This document shows, piece by piece, positions 53,894 through 64,000 of a stretch of 64,000 nt of DNA (within the stretch, counting starts at the first letter, position 1; each line of letters starts with the position of its first letter). The notes beneath the pieces were generated by a model. That model had not been told where the DNA came from and ran no database searches. It saw only the letters and a list, made by a program, of their open reading frames with translations. The stretch lies in assembly GCA_025769875.1 (NCBI GenBank), contig JAGFNK010000004.1, positions 1-64,000 of the forward strand, written 5' to 3'. The stretch comes from Russula earlei (taxonomy: Eukaryota; Basidiomycota; Agaricomycetes; Russulales; Russulaceae). Both the position numbers and the translations under genes were made by a program.

Positions 53894-55148
53894 GATAACG
53901 GCGTTCATGTTGGGCATGCCGGCATGAAATAGGTGCCTCTCACCTATCTTTGCTGAGAACGAATTGATACTCTTGACCTGTGCCTTGCCCCCTCCCCGTC
54001 TTTTTATGTTCTTCACTCTGACCCGAACAATGTCTGAGGTTATCAATTGATCAGTGATCAATTGATAACTATTCTGAACGTGGAATTGTTTGGTGGAAAA
54101 TGCGCCATTGAGCGCAAATGGCCTCTGATAACTTGCAGGCCTTGGTATGTTATCGAAATGTAGGTGTACAACATATATCTATATCCACTTTTGTTTTTCC
54201 AATTGCGACTCACCTCGACCTAACTGTACTAGCGAAGCAGTCTCAACGGGAGATCCCGGATGGCTGCATGTCAGAGTCCTTTCGGTATCTTTGAATGACT
54301 TGCCTCCTCATCATGTTTACATGATTAATTATCACCCAATTTTCCGATTTCCGACAGATACACTGTCTAGCTGCTCTGCTCTTATTCCCCCGGTGACTGA
54401 TAAGTGTTCAGTGAAACCCTGCTGTCTTAGGGCATGAAAGCAACCGCCATGAACTGAAGAGTTCTTCATGGTCTCACATTTACCTCAAGCAGTTAACGGA
54501 TGACTTCGCACTGAGGTTAGGCCCGACTCGGAAGTAACCCGTTCACGACCACACCGCCAAATGCTTGGGTCACTGTGGCACCTTGCGGAGAATATTTTAT
54601 GTGGTCTACTCTGTGTCGGTTGTTTACAAAGCTATGCACGCCGTCTCAGCTTAATGCCTGTCTGGGCCCGATGACACGCTCCAAGCGGACTTTTGTTCCT
54701 CGTTTGCGATGGAACAAGGAAAAAAAAACCGTTCCAATGACTGTTTGTGGAAATGCCTTTTTTTTTGACAGATACACGCCCGACACATCAGCACAATGAT
54801 AGGATGGGTGCCCCAGACACGCAGGTGGCGTTTCTCCTCGAAGGCTGTTGCGTTTAGGCGATAATACTTACGCGGTCATTGAGATCCTGTAGGTAGGCCG
54901 TTCCCAGCACTCCACCGAGTACACGAGGCGATCCATAGCCGGCCGGGCGGAGAAAAGCATGGTCAAAGCACACGGAGGCCACGTACCGAAAAGGTACTGA
55001 ACCATAGACCCCACCCCGCGAGCGAGCCTCCAGGCCGGGGGGGTGGGAAGCGCCCATCCCCGACGTTAAAAAGCACGTCCGCATCACCCCCCACACCTCC
55101 ATTTTCATCCGCGTCTCACTCGCATTACAACCAACAGATCAACGCTTC

Positions 55149-57020
55149 ATGGATTTTGGAAACCCCAGCGACAGCGCGCTGTGGTCATATCTCGCGCCAC
55201 AAGAGGACCAAACGAACGTATGGTCCGAGACCGCGGACAATGTCCAACCCGTCAACTTCGACTCGCTTCCGGGCGGCTCTGCTGTGGGCATCATCTCATC
55301 TCATGGGCGTGTAAAATGGTATTCACGTCTCGCTGTAACAGGACATCGATTGGAACACTCTGTCAGATATTTTCGGAAGCCTGCCCAATGGCGACGGCAC
55401 GTTTACCGCCATCGATGATACCTTCCCCGCGACGTCCACCCCTTCCCCCGACTCCTTTGGTTCTGGTTTCGACTATCTGAACACCGTGCGTGCACAGTGT
55501 CTTGTCGTCAATCGTCAACAATTGACTTGCCTTGTTGCGTCACAGGACTTCCATCCTCCTTGGGAGATGCCAATGCCGCGTAGGTCGCATTCATCCTTTC
55601 TGTTGTGGGCTTGTCTTCACGCAATTGGATTGCAAGCTTTTTTAGAAGTAGATTCTGTACCATCGTCGGCGAACGACTATTCCTGGGTTGAACTTACCCC
55701 CGAGTCCTCCCAACCGCCGCCGGTGTTGGACAGCGTGAGCACGAATCTTACGAGCATAAAGGTTCCGCCTAGATTGACATGCCGGCAGGTCCCGGTTCCA
55801 AACGGATTCGTGTCACCGGCCGCCACTTCCCAGGTCGACTCGACCTGGCCATTCGACTTCCCGTGGCTGCTGGGTTACCCTGACACATATCAGTGCGTAG
55901 CAGGGCCAATGCCATCGAGCTACGACGCAGGGCCATTTGGTCTCGCTGGGGTTGAAACTTCGTACGTATTCTCTTCTGTTCCGTGTCCTGCCTACGGGTC
56001 GACGTGATGGCCATGACTGACGCTGCGGCCTCCAGGTCTCAAACAGAGTACGGGCAGGCTGGGCTCTACTTACCCGCCTCTGTCGCACCGGCATCCAACC
56101 AGGACGCGTTCGTGGTGCCACAGACCCTCCTTGGCAAGCGACGTCGAGACGAGGACGATGCAAGCTCAGAGGCGGATAACAGCCAAGGACGATACGTGCG
56201 CCAGAAAGGCAAGGCCAAGATGGCCACTACAATCAGGGTCTTGGATGCAGGACGTTCCACGACCAGGACTCATTACAAACCTGCCACCAGGATCCTAACA
56301 AGGATGAATGATAAATCCGAGGTTGTGGGACGCGGAGCGGAGAGGCTCGCAACCCCGAACGCGCAGGGACTTTACCATCCATTCCTGCAGGGGCCAAATG
56401 ACCAGCAGGAATCGATGAGAACGATTGCGCAGGAAGAGCTACCTTGGGTAGAGGGGAGAGAACAGGGAGGGGCGTGGCTCCACACAAGCAAGATGGTGCA
56501 GCAACAAGAAGCCAACAGCGCGAACGATGAGGATGGGGAGGCGGCGGAAGAATATCGGTTCCGAATCTCAAAGCGACTGAACGAGAGGCATCGGTCGATG
56601 CTCGAGGCCACGGCGGCCGACTGGGCACGCGGGGCTGTCCGCGCACTCAAATGCCGACTCTGCCCCGACGCCGATTTTTCGAACTGGGAAGACTACAAAA
56701 GACACTCCGACACGGCGGAGGCGCACCCTCGCAGCATCTCCTTCTGCGAGTTGTGCGGGGATTACTTTGCGCGCGGCGACTCGCTGGTCCGGCACCGCAA
56801 GAACCCGCCGCCCGAGTGCCGCAACGTCAGCCCGGATGTGGCCGAGAACAAGCGTGCGGCGACGCAGAAAGCCCACCAGGAGTTTGCAGAGGGGTTGGCT
56901 GGCTCGTTAAAATTGAATGTGGTGAAGGGGTTCAGGCATTTTTCGAAGCAAATGAAGGGGATGTACCCCAAGTCGTCGAAGAGGGGGACCAGGCAAAGGC
57001 GCCTCCAAGGATCCGACTAG
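55149..57020 (+). CDS. C2H2-type zinc-finger protein, spliced, intact copy
   Basis: The model is join(55149..55310, 55342..55485, 55546..55961, 56036..57020), 568 residues. A further in-frame 57-nt intron (55580-55636, GTAGGT...CAAG) is possible. All junctions are GT-AG and keep frame. The protein starts MDFGNPSDSALWSYLAP. Its acidic, Pro/Ser-rich first half is typical of an activator. A basic GKRRRDEDD stretch could serve nuclear import. Two C-terminal fingers, CRLCPDADFSNWEDYKRH (about residue 447) and CELCGDYFARGDSLVRH (about 478), suggest DNA binding. A basic tail ends the protein. The left paralogue (14019-15831) is frameshifted. The role is inferred as a transcription factor; target unknown. 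Confidence 0.8.
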
Positions 57021-57804
57021 ATATTCGCATCTTGACGGTCCTGCCGTGAGGAGGGAACTTGCGGTGGTGCACCACGGACGATTGTCGTATATACTTGTTC
57101 TTGCTGTCATGTTCTACCTCACTTGCTTCCTCGTATATATATCTGAAGTTATCCCGATCTGAGGCAGCTCTGAGTGCATCACCCCGATGTTACGCACCGT
57201 GTATCCCCTTCCGTCGGGCACACCTGGCTGATTGCACCCAATACACCGCTGGAGTCGCGACTAGGAGAGGCAAAAAAAAAAAGAGAGAGAGAGGAGGGCG
57301 AAGGGCATATTGTGACGGACAATCAATCGATTTGATACGTATCAGCGGTAACAGACGCTCATTTTATATGCGCGTCGGGACTCGGGTTTAACATGCCTGG
57401 ATCTTCTTCTTGCCACGCTGCCGCAACGTGAACAAGGAGTATCATATACGGGATGAAGGAACGCGGACTCCGCATCGAAACGTCGAAAAACATAACGGCC
57501 ACTCCACAAGGGACAACAACACGACACGACACGACACCCAAACTGACACTACGAGCCATGTAAACCCCAAACCAGTACTTTTCAGCCGTGGCCACGCGCG
57601 CGGCCGCACACACACACAAGCACCCTCGCCACAAGCCAGCCGGATCTTTTTTCATCGCTTGTCCATCACACCAGACATCGTCGACGTGTTTCTTGTTGGT
57701 CGGAGGGGGCGCGCTCGGTCGGAGGGGTCAGGGGGGAAACCCGCAATCGATCGGACGCGCCTTTTCCGTGTCAGCAGCTTATGCCATGCCTTCCCCCCCA
57801 CAAG
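57021..57804. other. Spacer between zinc-finger gene and cyclin C
   Basis: It contains an A-rich plus GA-repeat tract (about 57270-57295) and CA repeats (about 57610-57618). Open frames here are not conserved with the left duplicate. The missing first exon(s) of cyclin C were looked for and not found. Confidence 0.5.
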
Positions 57805-58898
57805 TCATCACGATGTTAGGCAAACGCTTGACGCTGCGTCAGCGTGTGATCGCCACGGCCACGGTCTTTTCCAGGCGGTTCTACGTCAAAAACTTGTACT
57901 GCGAGACGGACCCCTTCATGGTGATAGCCGCGTGCTGCTACGTCGCCGCAAAGGCAGAAGAATCCCCTGTCCACATCAAGAATGTCGTCTCCGAATCGCG
58001 CCTCATGTTCAGCCGTACGTCGCGGGTTTTTAGCGCTGGCTTGATTTTGCCGACCGATCGTCGCTCGATCGCGTGACCAGAGGAGGGGTATGGCATCAAG
58101 ACCTTCCCCTCGGACAACTCGAAGCTTGCAGAGATGGAGTTCTATCTCGTGAGCGACCTTGAATGTGACCTCATCGTGTTCCATCTATACCGCACCCTCC
58201 TCACTCTTTGCAGGAGAGAAGCGGCACACGCAGTCGTCTCCGAAGCAGGAGAGGTTGGGGTCGGTATCGACAACGGCCCACAATACTGGGGCACCGGTGA
58301 GGGAAGACTCGAGCTCGGAGAAGGGCCCCTCCAAACAGCATGCCACCCTCCCCACACACACACACTCCAAACCGCAAAAAGAAACCTGACCAAACGTTGC
58401 GTGTCCGAACTTTGAGAGGTTCATCATCAACGACACGTACCGCTCCGAGCTCTGCCTCCTCTACCCACCACACATGATCGCCATCGCTGCGATCTACCTC
58501 ACGCTCGTGCTGAACGACAAGACGCGCGACGCGATCCAAGCGCAATCCGCGGCGCCCCCCCTCCACGCCGCTCCTCGCGCACGAACACGGGCAGCGCGGA
58601 CCGGACGCCCACGCCCGTGCCGCAGCAGGACTTTGTAGGCTTCATAGCCGGCCTGCGATGGTCGCACAGGAGATCCTCTCGCTCTACACGCTGTGGGAGC
58701 GCTACTCCGACGCTGCCCCCGAGTCTGGGCTCGCCGCGAGCGGGGTCAGCGCCGGGGACGACATTGTCACCCCCGGCCTTCTTGACACAGCTGTTGCTGC
58801 GCATGCGCGAGGCACGCCTCGCGGATCTTGCACACCCTGCGAGCGGTCAGCCCATGGCTACGAACAAGAGACTGGGGAGGACACAGGCCACGGATTGA
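57805..58898 (+). pseudogene. SSN8: Cyclin C (Mediator CDK8-module cyclin), decayed
   Basis: The first visible exon (57805-58014) gives MLGKRLTLRQRVIATATVF and FMVIAACCYVAAKAEES, the cyclin-box core. A 66-nt intron (58015-58080) leads to GYGIKTFPSDNSKLAEMEF. Then come DLECDLIVFH, GVGIDNGPQYWGTGEGRLEL and, after a second junction, FIINDTYRSELCLLYPPHMI. The C-terminal part (VAQEILSLYTLWERY, LLLRMREARLADLAHPASG) is spread over two frames. Missing are the N-terminal exon(s), a GT donor at the second intron (near 58343, reading CATGCC) and frame continuity near 58650 and 58790. The product would be a non-functional remnant; a true gene presumably lies elsewhere. Confidence 0.8.
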
Positions 58899-59714
58899 TG
58901 GGCACAATCTATCCTGCCTGCGTAACGATCATCCGTCAGGGACATCCGAGTCCTCAGTCGTGGGCGATGTGTTGTGCGGTCTTCTACCGGCACGGTTATC
59001 AAAAGTACACCTCCGTGTCATGGTGGAACATGTATGTTAGATCAATCATTGGGTACATGTATCGTAGGCAACTGGGTTAAAGAGTCTCTCATCGCTCTTG
59101 GTATCTCAGAACCCTTAGCGGCGTGGGTGTCCTTCAATGTCAGCGAATGGGTCCTCCGCGATGACTGTCTTCATCGAATCGGTGTCCTTCTTATCCGCTT
59201 CTTCTCCGTACGTACACGGGAAGACTTTTGTCGAACGGGGGTGGGGAGCCAGGAGGAGGAGGGTATTGTTGGTCATAAGCCACTTCGGGTAGAGTTATGG
59301 TGCTCTCGTTGCCAGCGGCAAATGCAGGGCCAGTAGCACATGCAGGGGCGTAAGTTGTGGGGAGGTCATTCCGTGTGGCGCCGAGTGCGGACACTTGTCG
59401 GGCGTAGGAAAAGTGAACGAGGGCATAAAACCTGGAATGGGAGATCAGATGTCCATGAAGTGAGTCGTCCAGGTATGTAATGTACTGATCTCGCAAAGCA
59501 GCCAGAATATCTCAGAGAAAGGGTCGTGATCCCAGGCTTTGTGGCAAACTAAAGAGAGACAAATGGTCCAACGCCAGTATGACATCATTGAAAGAACACA
59601 CGTTGAGATGCTTGACTCGCGGTGAGTTGTCCATGGGTATCCGACCCCCAGAAGAGTGGCGAGTGCGGTACATTCGGATATTAAAGCGTCCTTTATAAGA
59701 CACCTTTCAGTTTT
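58899..59714. other. Unassigned region
   Basis: This is host-like composition with CpG present. A Pro-rich minus frame lies at about 59190-59496 but no family is recognised. No repeat was found. Confidence 0.4.
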
Positions 59715-60680
59715 GCGAGCTCGAGCATGAGACGTCTCGTGCGCTCGCTCTAGACTCGATCGTCACCGTGATCTTCACGGAGAACTTACTGGATACGAAG
59801 ACACGAGCGTCAGTGCGCGTATGCAAGGGCAATACACCGACGTGGTGCTCATCGTCAGCCCTCACTCCTGTTCCCGTCCCCCCTCGTCCCTCACGCTCAG
59901 GTATAGAATAAAATGGAGACACGTGTCTGAGCGTGCGCTGGATGAGGTTCGTAGCATCTCAACACCCTGAACGAGCACATGCCCAAGATCCGCTGCGCGG
60001 GCAAGCCCGTCGACCGCGCGCTGTGATATCTGGCATCGATTCGAAGTTATTGATGCGCTGCCGATTTCGGAGCGTCCACAACCCATCAACGCCGCGGAGG
60101 GAAAGAGCGACGTGACCACGGTCGCCCAGCATCATGATGAAGCGGAAGCCGCCACATCACTCTGTGACCTGCCCTTACTCCGCCTCCGCGTATGTATGCA
60201 CGCACGACGACCACCTCATGCGACCACCTACACCCACACCCGGACTCTCATGATCTCGTCCAGAAGAGTCCGGAATAGCGCATACATCATTACCACCACC
60301 ATTATTCGATGAGCCCATCGTATCCGCCATTCTCCACCTGTTCCCAGAAGAGAGCTTGTACCGCGTGAAGGGATTTGTCCGTTTCCCAACCACTTCCATT
60401 CCAACTCCCAGTGCCGCTGCCATCGCCGCCACTGACTCAGGGGAGACGCTCCCGGAGCAGGGGTGGATCCTTACTTGAGGCCTTCGGACGCTGGGAGCTT
60501 GTGTGTGTGTCCTCTTCCCCGTTTGCTGATGATGCTATCCGAGAGGAGTGTGAGGATGAGCGCGGAGTCGCTCGGCTTACAGTGATGGGCGAATGGGGAG
60601 GTGTGTCGGTATACCAGGAGGCCTTGCCGAGGGGATCGCTGGAATACATGGGGTATTTGAAACAGAAACCCTGTGTTTAG
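59715..60680 (+). pseudogene. CobW-type GTPase C-terminal region, remnant
   Basis: Pieces on the plus strand follow the order of the CobW C-terminal domain: LDSIVTVIFTENLLDTKTRA (about 59750), FPEESLYRVKGFVRFPTTSI (about 60342-60400), EAFGRWELV (about 60480-60505) and ARLTVMGEWG (about 60570-60600). They lie in different frames with stops between them, partly explicable by introns. No N-terminal P-loop or metal motif is visible upstream. I infer a broken metallochaperone-family gene fragment; the resemblance is by eye. Confidence 0.42.
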
Positions 60681-61348
60681 CTGTTGAAGCAACTTTAAAG
60701 GACGCACGGGTAACTGGTAAGGCAGATCAGAGTAGAGAATGGAGAATGAACAAGTGAGTGAATGTCTTGACATGAGGCTTGCTGAATTCTGCTTGCCTGG
60801 CGTGCCCAAAGACATAGCAGTGCGCGGGAACTGTACCCGGGTCGCTGAGAGCACACATACCATTCGTAAAGTCGATGTTCAGGTGCGCTTAAATTCCACA
60901 TCGTATCGCGGTGATGGACTGATGATGTTACTGGCCGCCGGGTCTGGTTCTAGAGTGCTGTACGTGAAATCCATCCATTCTTTTCGATGAAGGCTATATC
61001 GTGAATGGCACTGCATAACGCTGGTGATACAACCTCGCCCACATTGCTTTGTTATAGGCAACGATCGTGTTTACTGCTTCAACACCGTAACCGAACCCGC
61101 TGCATCGCCTTATATAATTATGCCAGTGAGACCTATTCCGAACTCATCCTAGCTATAGACGGAGAATTCCCGATGCCGGAATACCTGTGTATCGAGCCTC
61201 CATTCCCCACGTTACCGTGATCTCGGACACTGAACCTGTCACTGGCTAGATAGTAAGCGTGCTTCTTCAGACGATAGTTACTACAAATATCATGAAACCA
61301 TATCATAGTGTTAACATAACAATGGATGAGCCATAAGAGGGCGACCTA
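60681..61348. other. Intergenic region downstream of the membrane-protein gene
   Basis: Short open frames on both strands (for example 60739-60990) show no recognisable domain. Nothing else is seen. Confidence 0.45.
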
Positions 61349-62739
61349 TTATATATGTGGGATGAATGAAGCCCAGTCTACGACATGGTAAGCTGCAGGA
61401 GGAAGCGATCTAAGACAAAGGAAAGGGAGTACAAGCAACGTCAGTCGTCCAAGCATATAAGTGCCTGTTAGTGTAAAGTGATACAATTTGTAATTGGAGA
61501 AATTGAAATGATTGCCTGCAAACATGAAGGACAAAAACAGGGGTGGGACAACGATTATGGAGATTGAAGCGATACGCCAGAGAATTCGCTCTATGCTTGA
61601 GGGGAAAGTAAATGACCATCCAACGCAGTGAATCCCGCCAAAGGCCAACGCAATGGCAGCCATAATGAACACCGCGAAAAACCCGGGCCATTCACCAGTG
61701 ACCCAATGTTCAGGATGAAATGTGTGGACCCTCTTCAAGTTCTCATCCTCATGATGTGGATTGCCATCAAGAATTTCAAAAGGTTTCACGACTGGCCACA
61801 TGAGGACACGGGCTATCCACGATGCATTCCTGAAGTCGGTGTCCCGAGCGAAGGGTCCATGGACAATCGCAGCTGGAAGGTCAGAAAAAGCACTTCCAAG
61901 TGCGCCCCAAAATCCATCTGATCTTGTAGCTTCAACACGCCCATCGTCTATCGGTTGTTCAGTGTATCGTTTCTTGTATACTCGCACTCCACATTGCACA
62001 TTGAGAGGTTTGTCCCACCACAGGAGGTACATCACGAAATTCAGCGTTGCAAATGCAACCGTGATGAGCTCCAGCTCGGTGATTGGTAAGCCTCGAACAC
62101 CTCGCGCGATGCATTGCGTCACAAACCAGCTGGTTTGCAGGATGACGAGCGTTTTCGAGACGACATCTCCTTTACTTTTGTCTTTGATCTCCGCTTTTGA
62201 AATCCGTGGGAAATCACCATTGCCCGTCAGAGAGTAGGATCTGAGCTCTTCAGGCAAGAGCACTCGGACAGGCCGGTTTCCTTCGTATTCCATGAATCCT
62301 CCCATGATTGCAAAGAATCCGTGAGTGATTGTCCATCCCTCTTCTGCGTCAGATTGTGAGAATTGATAATCTCCTTCAGCTTTTAGGGCTCACCTTCGTG
62401 CTCCTTTGCTAGATCAACGGCGACCTGCCGTTGTTTCAATGCCCAAGCGACCATGAATTCCGGAACAAAAAGGGCACCGAGCATGAGTCCTATCCGTCGC
62501 AGCGTGACCCTTGGCCATGTCTCATCAGGACCTGGGATGTTCGGGTGAACGGAGACCCAGGTACACAAGAGTATGGTGACGGCACAACTCCATATTATGT
62601 GCCATAGGGATCGACATCCGTCAGGATCGTCACAGGAGGGACTTCGAGGCTGAAATTGGTTGGGAGACACAAGAGGTGGTGAGGATTGGCCAAGAGGGAA
62701 TGCACGGGTGGCCGCTAGAATGGCAAGAATGATGAGCAT
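61349..62739 (-). CDS. Multi-pass membrane protein, Agaricomycete-expanded family of unknown function
   Basis: The model is complement(join(61349..62343, 62394..62739)), 446 residues. The 50-nt intron has GTGAGC...GCAG ends and joins KEHE to EGWTITHGFFAIMGG in frame. The start ATG at 62739 was chosen because MLIILAILAATRAFPLG looks like a cleavable signal peptide; the frame is open further upstream to 62928. Helices are SLWHIIWSCAVTILLCTWV, LMLGALFVPEFMVAWAL, TVAFATLNFVMYLLWW, GFFAVFIMAAIALAFGGI, ISIIVVPPLFLSFMF and TYMLGRLTLLVLPFLCL. The C-terminal half should sit in the membrane. No catalytic motif is seen. Fragments of paralogues occur at 10050, 20335, 42652 and 53590. I recognise the family from mushroom genomes but know no function. 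Confidence 0.8.
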
Positions 62740-62939
62740 CCTGGCAAGAGGTGAGAAGAATGGGTTGTGGGCCCATGGGCCATGGGCATGAAATAGGCGC
62801 CTGGCACATACCTCGCAGAGGTATTGCTTTCTTCCAATGCCAGCACTGATACTTGTCCTCCCTTTGTCCCATCGTTTCATGTTCTTCCCGTACACGATCA
62901 ATGTCTGAGCTTGGCTCCTGAATGGCAATTCCCATCGAC

Positions 62940-64000
62940 TCCGCCATTTATTTTCGAACCCAGATGAAAAGCTATGTTATGTTACCTTCTGGCGCGATGG
63001 GAAATGGAGGTGAGCTTAGGGAGGGTGCTGCCTTGGAAGAAGGCTCATTGGCTCATGCCAGTGCGGGCAATGAGGAGGTGAGGTGTACCCGTCGCGTTAG
63101 CGTTACAACCGGCACCAGGCAGCTCCTAGGCTCGGTTGGCTAGATTGTCGTGTTCGTGTTTTTGGAACCACTTGGCGGTGGTCATGCGGTGGACTGAAGC
63201 CCGATATCAATATTACTTTTCTATTCTCGCTGTGTCATTTCACTTTCCTGTCTATTAAACAGGTTTGCAGTTGCATATGGCGGTTTCGGGCCGCCAGGGG
63301 CGCGTGCGGAGGAGCGCGAAAGTGCAACACAGCATGTCCCCGGGATCATTTTTGATCCCTTAATTTTTTCCACTCCCCTCAGGGGAAAATACATCTGCTG
63401 TGACCCTTCTCAGGCCTTGTATGACCCACATCAAAAAAATGTGCGAAAAGCAAGAACATTTCATATTGGCTCCATGACTCCATATCCGAGAAAAACGCAA
63501 ACGTGCAACTCAATCACATGCTCGCACCAAAACCAGAACAAGCACATCAGCCACATAGAGAGGCAATGCATTATTTCCGTTGAAGTCTGAAGTCCTTCCA
63601 CTATACATTTCCATTACTGTTTTACTTCCGTTCCTGACTCCAAAAAACTCCTAAAGAACACTCTCCTATTTTATTCCTTAAGTAACATACTTGTAAAACA
63701 TATAAAGTAGCCTCTTATTGCCTGCAAATGTATCATTGTCATGTTCCTTGTTCTCGAAAAGACCCCTCGCGTGCACTTCAAAACAAAGTCCCCTTCTCGT
63801 GCTCTACCACCACTCCGCATCTTTTACACACATTCCTGACCCCGTGCCGCGTCAACGGTCCATCGGCCCGTCTTGACCACTGCCGCGGTTCCCACCGCCT
63901 GTGCCATATCTTTACCAGCATATTCCTTTCAACATGCAGCTGCATACTAATAGACTCGGTACCCCAACAAATCATTCGTCCAGATGCTGTGCAACAGGTA
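62940..64000. other. Intergenic region, no gene recognised
   Basis: CpG-containing host sequence without long open frames. GGGATCATTTTTGATCCC (about 63341-63358) is a short perfect palindrome. CCTCAGGGGAAAATACATCT (about 63376-63395) weakly resembles the Plavaka terminus and may be an old scar. Confidence 0.4.

Larger units (their letters stand above)
53563..57850. repeat. Right-hand inverted duplicate block
   Basis: The block runs collinearly, in reverse, with 20605-18326 and 16449-13217. It lacks the Plavaka derivative and the LTRs at 18591 and 19857. It is the reference for empty sites. Confidence 0.9.

Noticed and set aside
57410..58033. 207-codon gene upstream of and overlapping cyclin C
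   Set aside because: The frame is not the cyclin frame and is not conserved in the left duplicate.
63376..63400. Plavaka terminus at the right edge
   Set aside because: Only a partial match to CATCAGGGAAAACTACATCTG and no partner end; too weak to annotate as an element.

Overview
The window is nuclear DNA of a filamentous fungus, most likely an Agaricomycete (Basidiomycota). The grounds are short GT-AG introns of about 30-75 nt, a Plavaka-type transposase of the kind that fills mushroom genomes, a spliced MULE, Ty3 and Ty1/copia retrotransposons, and a multi-pass membrane-protein family I associate with Agaricomycetes. There is no bacterial operon, ribosome binding site or CRISPR array. Most of the window is an AT-richer, CpG-poor transposon graveyard; CpG-rich islands hold the few host genes and one young transposon.

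Layout. 1-10049: most of an old two-gene Plavaka element (transposase on -, accessory gene on +), broken by five solo LTRs. 10050-16449: a 74-bp scrap of a membrane-protein gene, a cyclin C fragment split by an intact-looking Mutator-like element (10361-13216, 790-codon spliced transposase), and a frameshifted copy of a C2H2 zinc-finger gene. 16450-18325: a deleted Plavaka derivative carrying about 1.3 kb of foreign CpG-rich filler. 18326-20605: spacer and a membrane-gene fragment with two solo LTRs. 20606-25440: copia relic on -. 25441-29085: truncated LTR, a dimeric tRNA-derived SINE and a second copia relic on +. 29086-38188: a Ty3 chromovirus-like element with both LTRs, on -, with gag, pol and a third ORF ending in a zinc knuckle. 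38189-42171: an unassigned stretch and a Tc1 element split by a solo LTR. 42523-42920: a foldback of about 400 bp. 42800-52019: a second, inverted Plavaka copy. 52020-54537: LTRs, spacer and a membrane-gene fragment. 54538-64000: the gene-rich side, with an intact C2H2 zinc-finger gene, a decayed cyclin C gene, a CobW C-terminal-like remnant and an intact-looking membrane-protein gene.

The left and right parts are related by large inverted duplications (about 2223-10049 with 42800-52019; 13217-16449 with 54538-57850; 18326-20605 with 53563-54537). Each copy therefore supplies the empty site for insertions in the other. I used this with target-site duplications to fix element ends to within a base and to order the insertions in time. 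By my reading at least seven LTR families are present, mostly as solo LTRs, so recombination and decay have dominated. The MULE is the one element that looks recently mobile. Host genes that still look functional are the zinc-finger gene at 55149-57020 and the membrane-protein gene at 61349-62739. All identifications are from reading the sequence; no database search was run.
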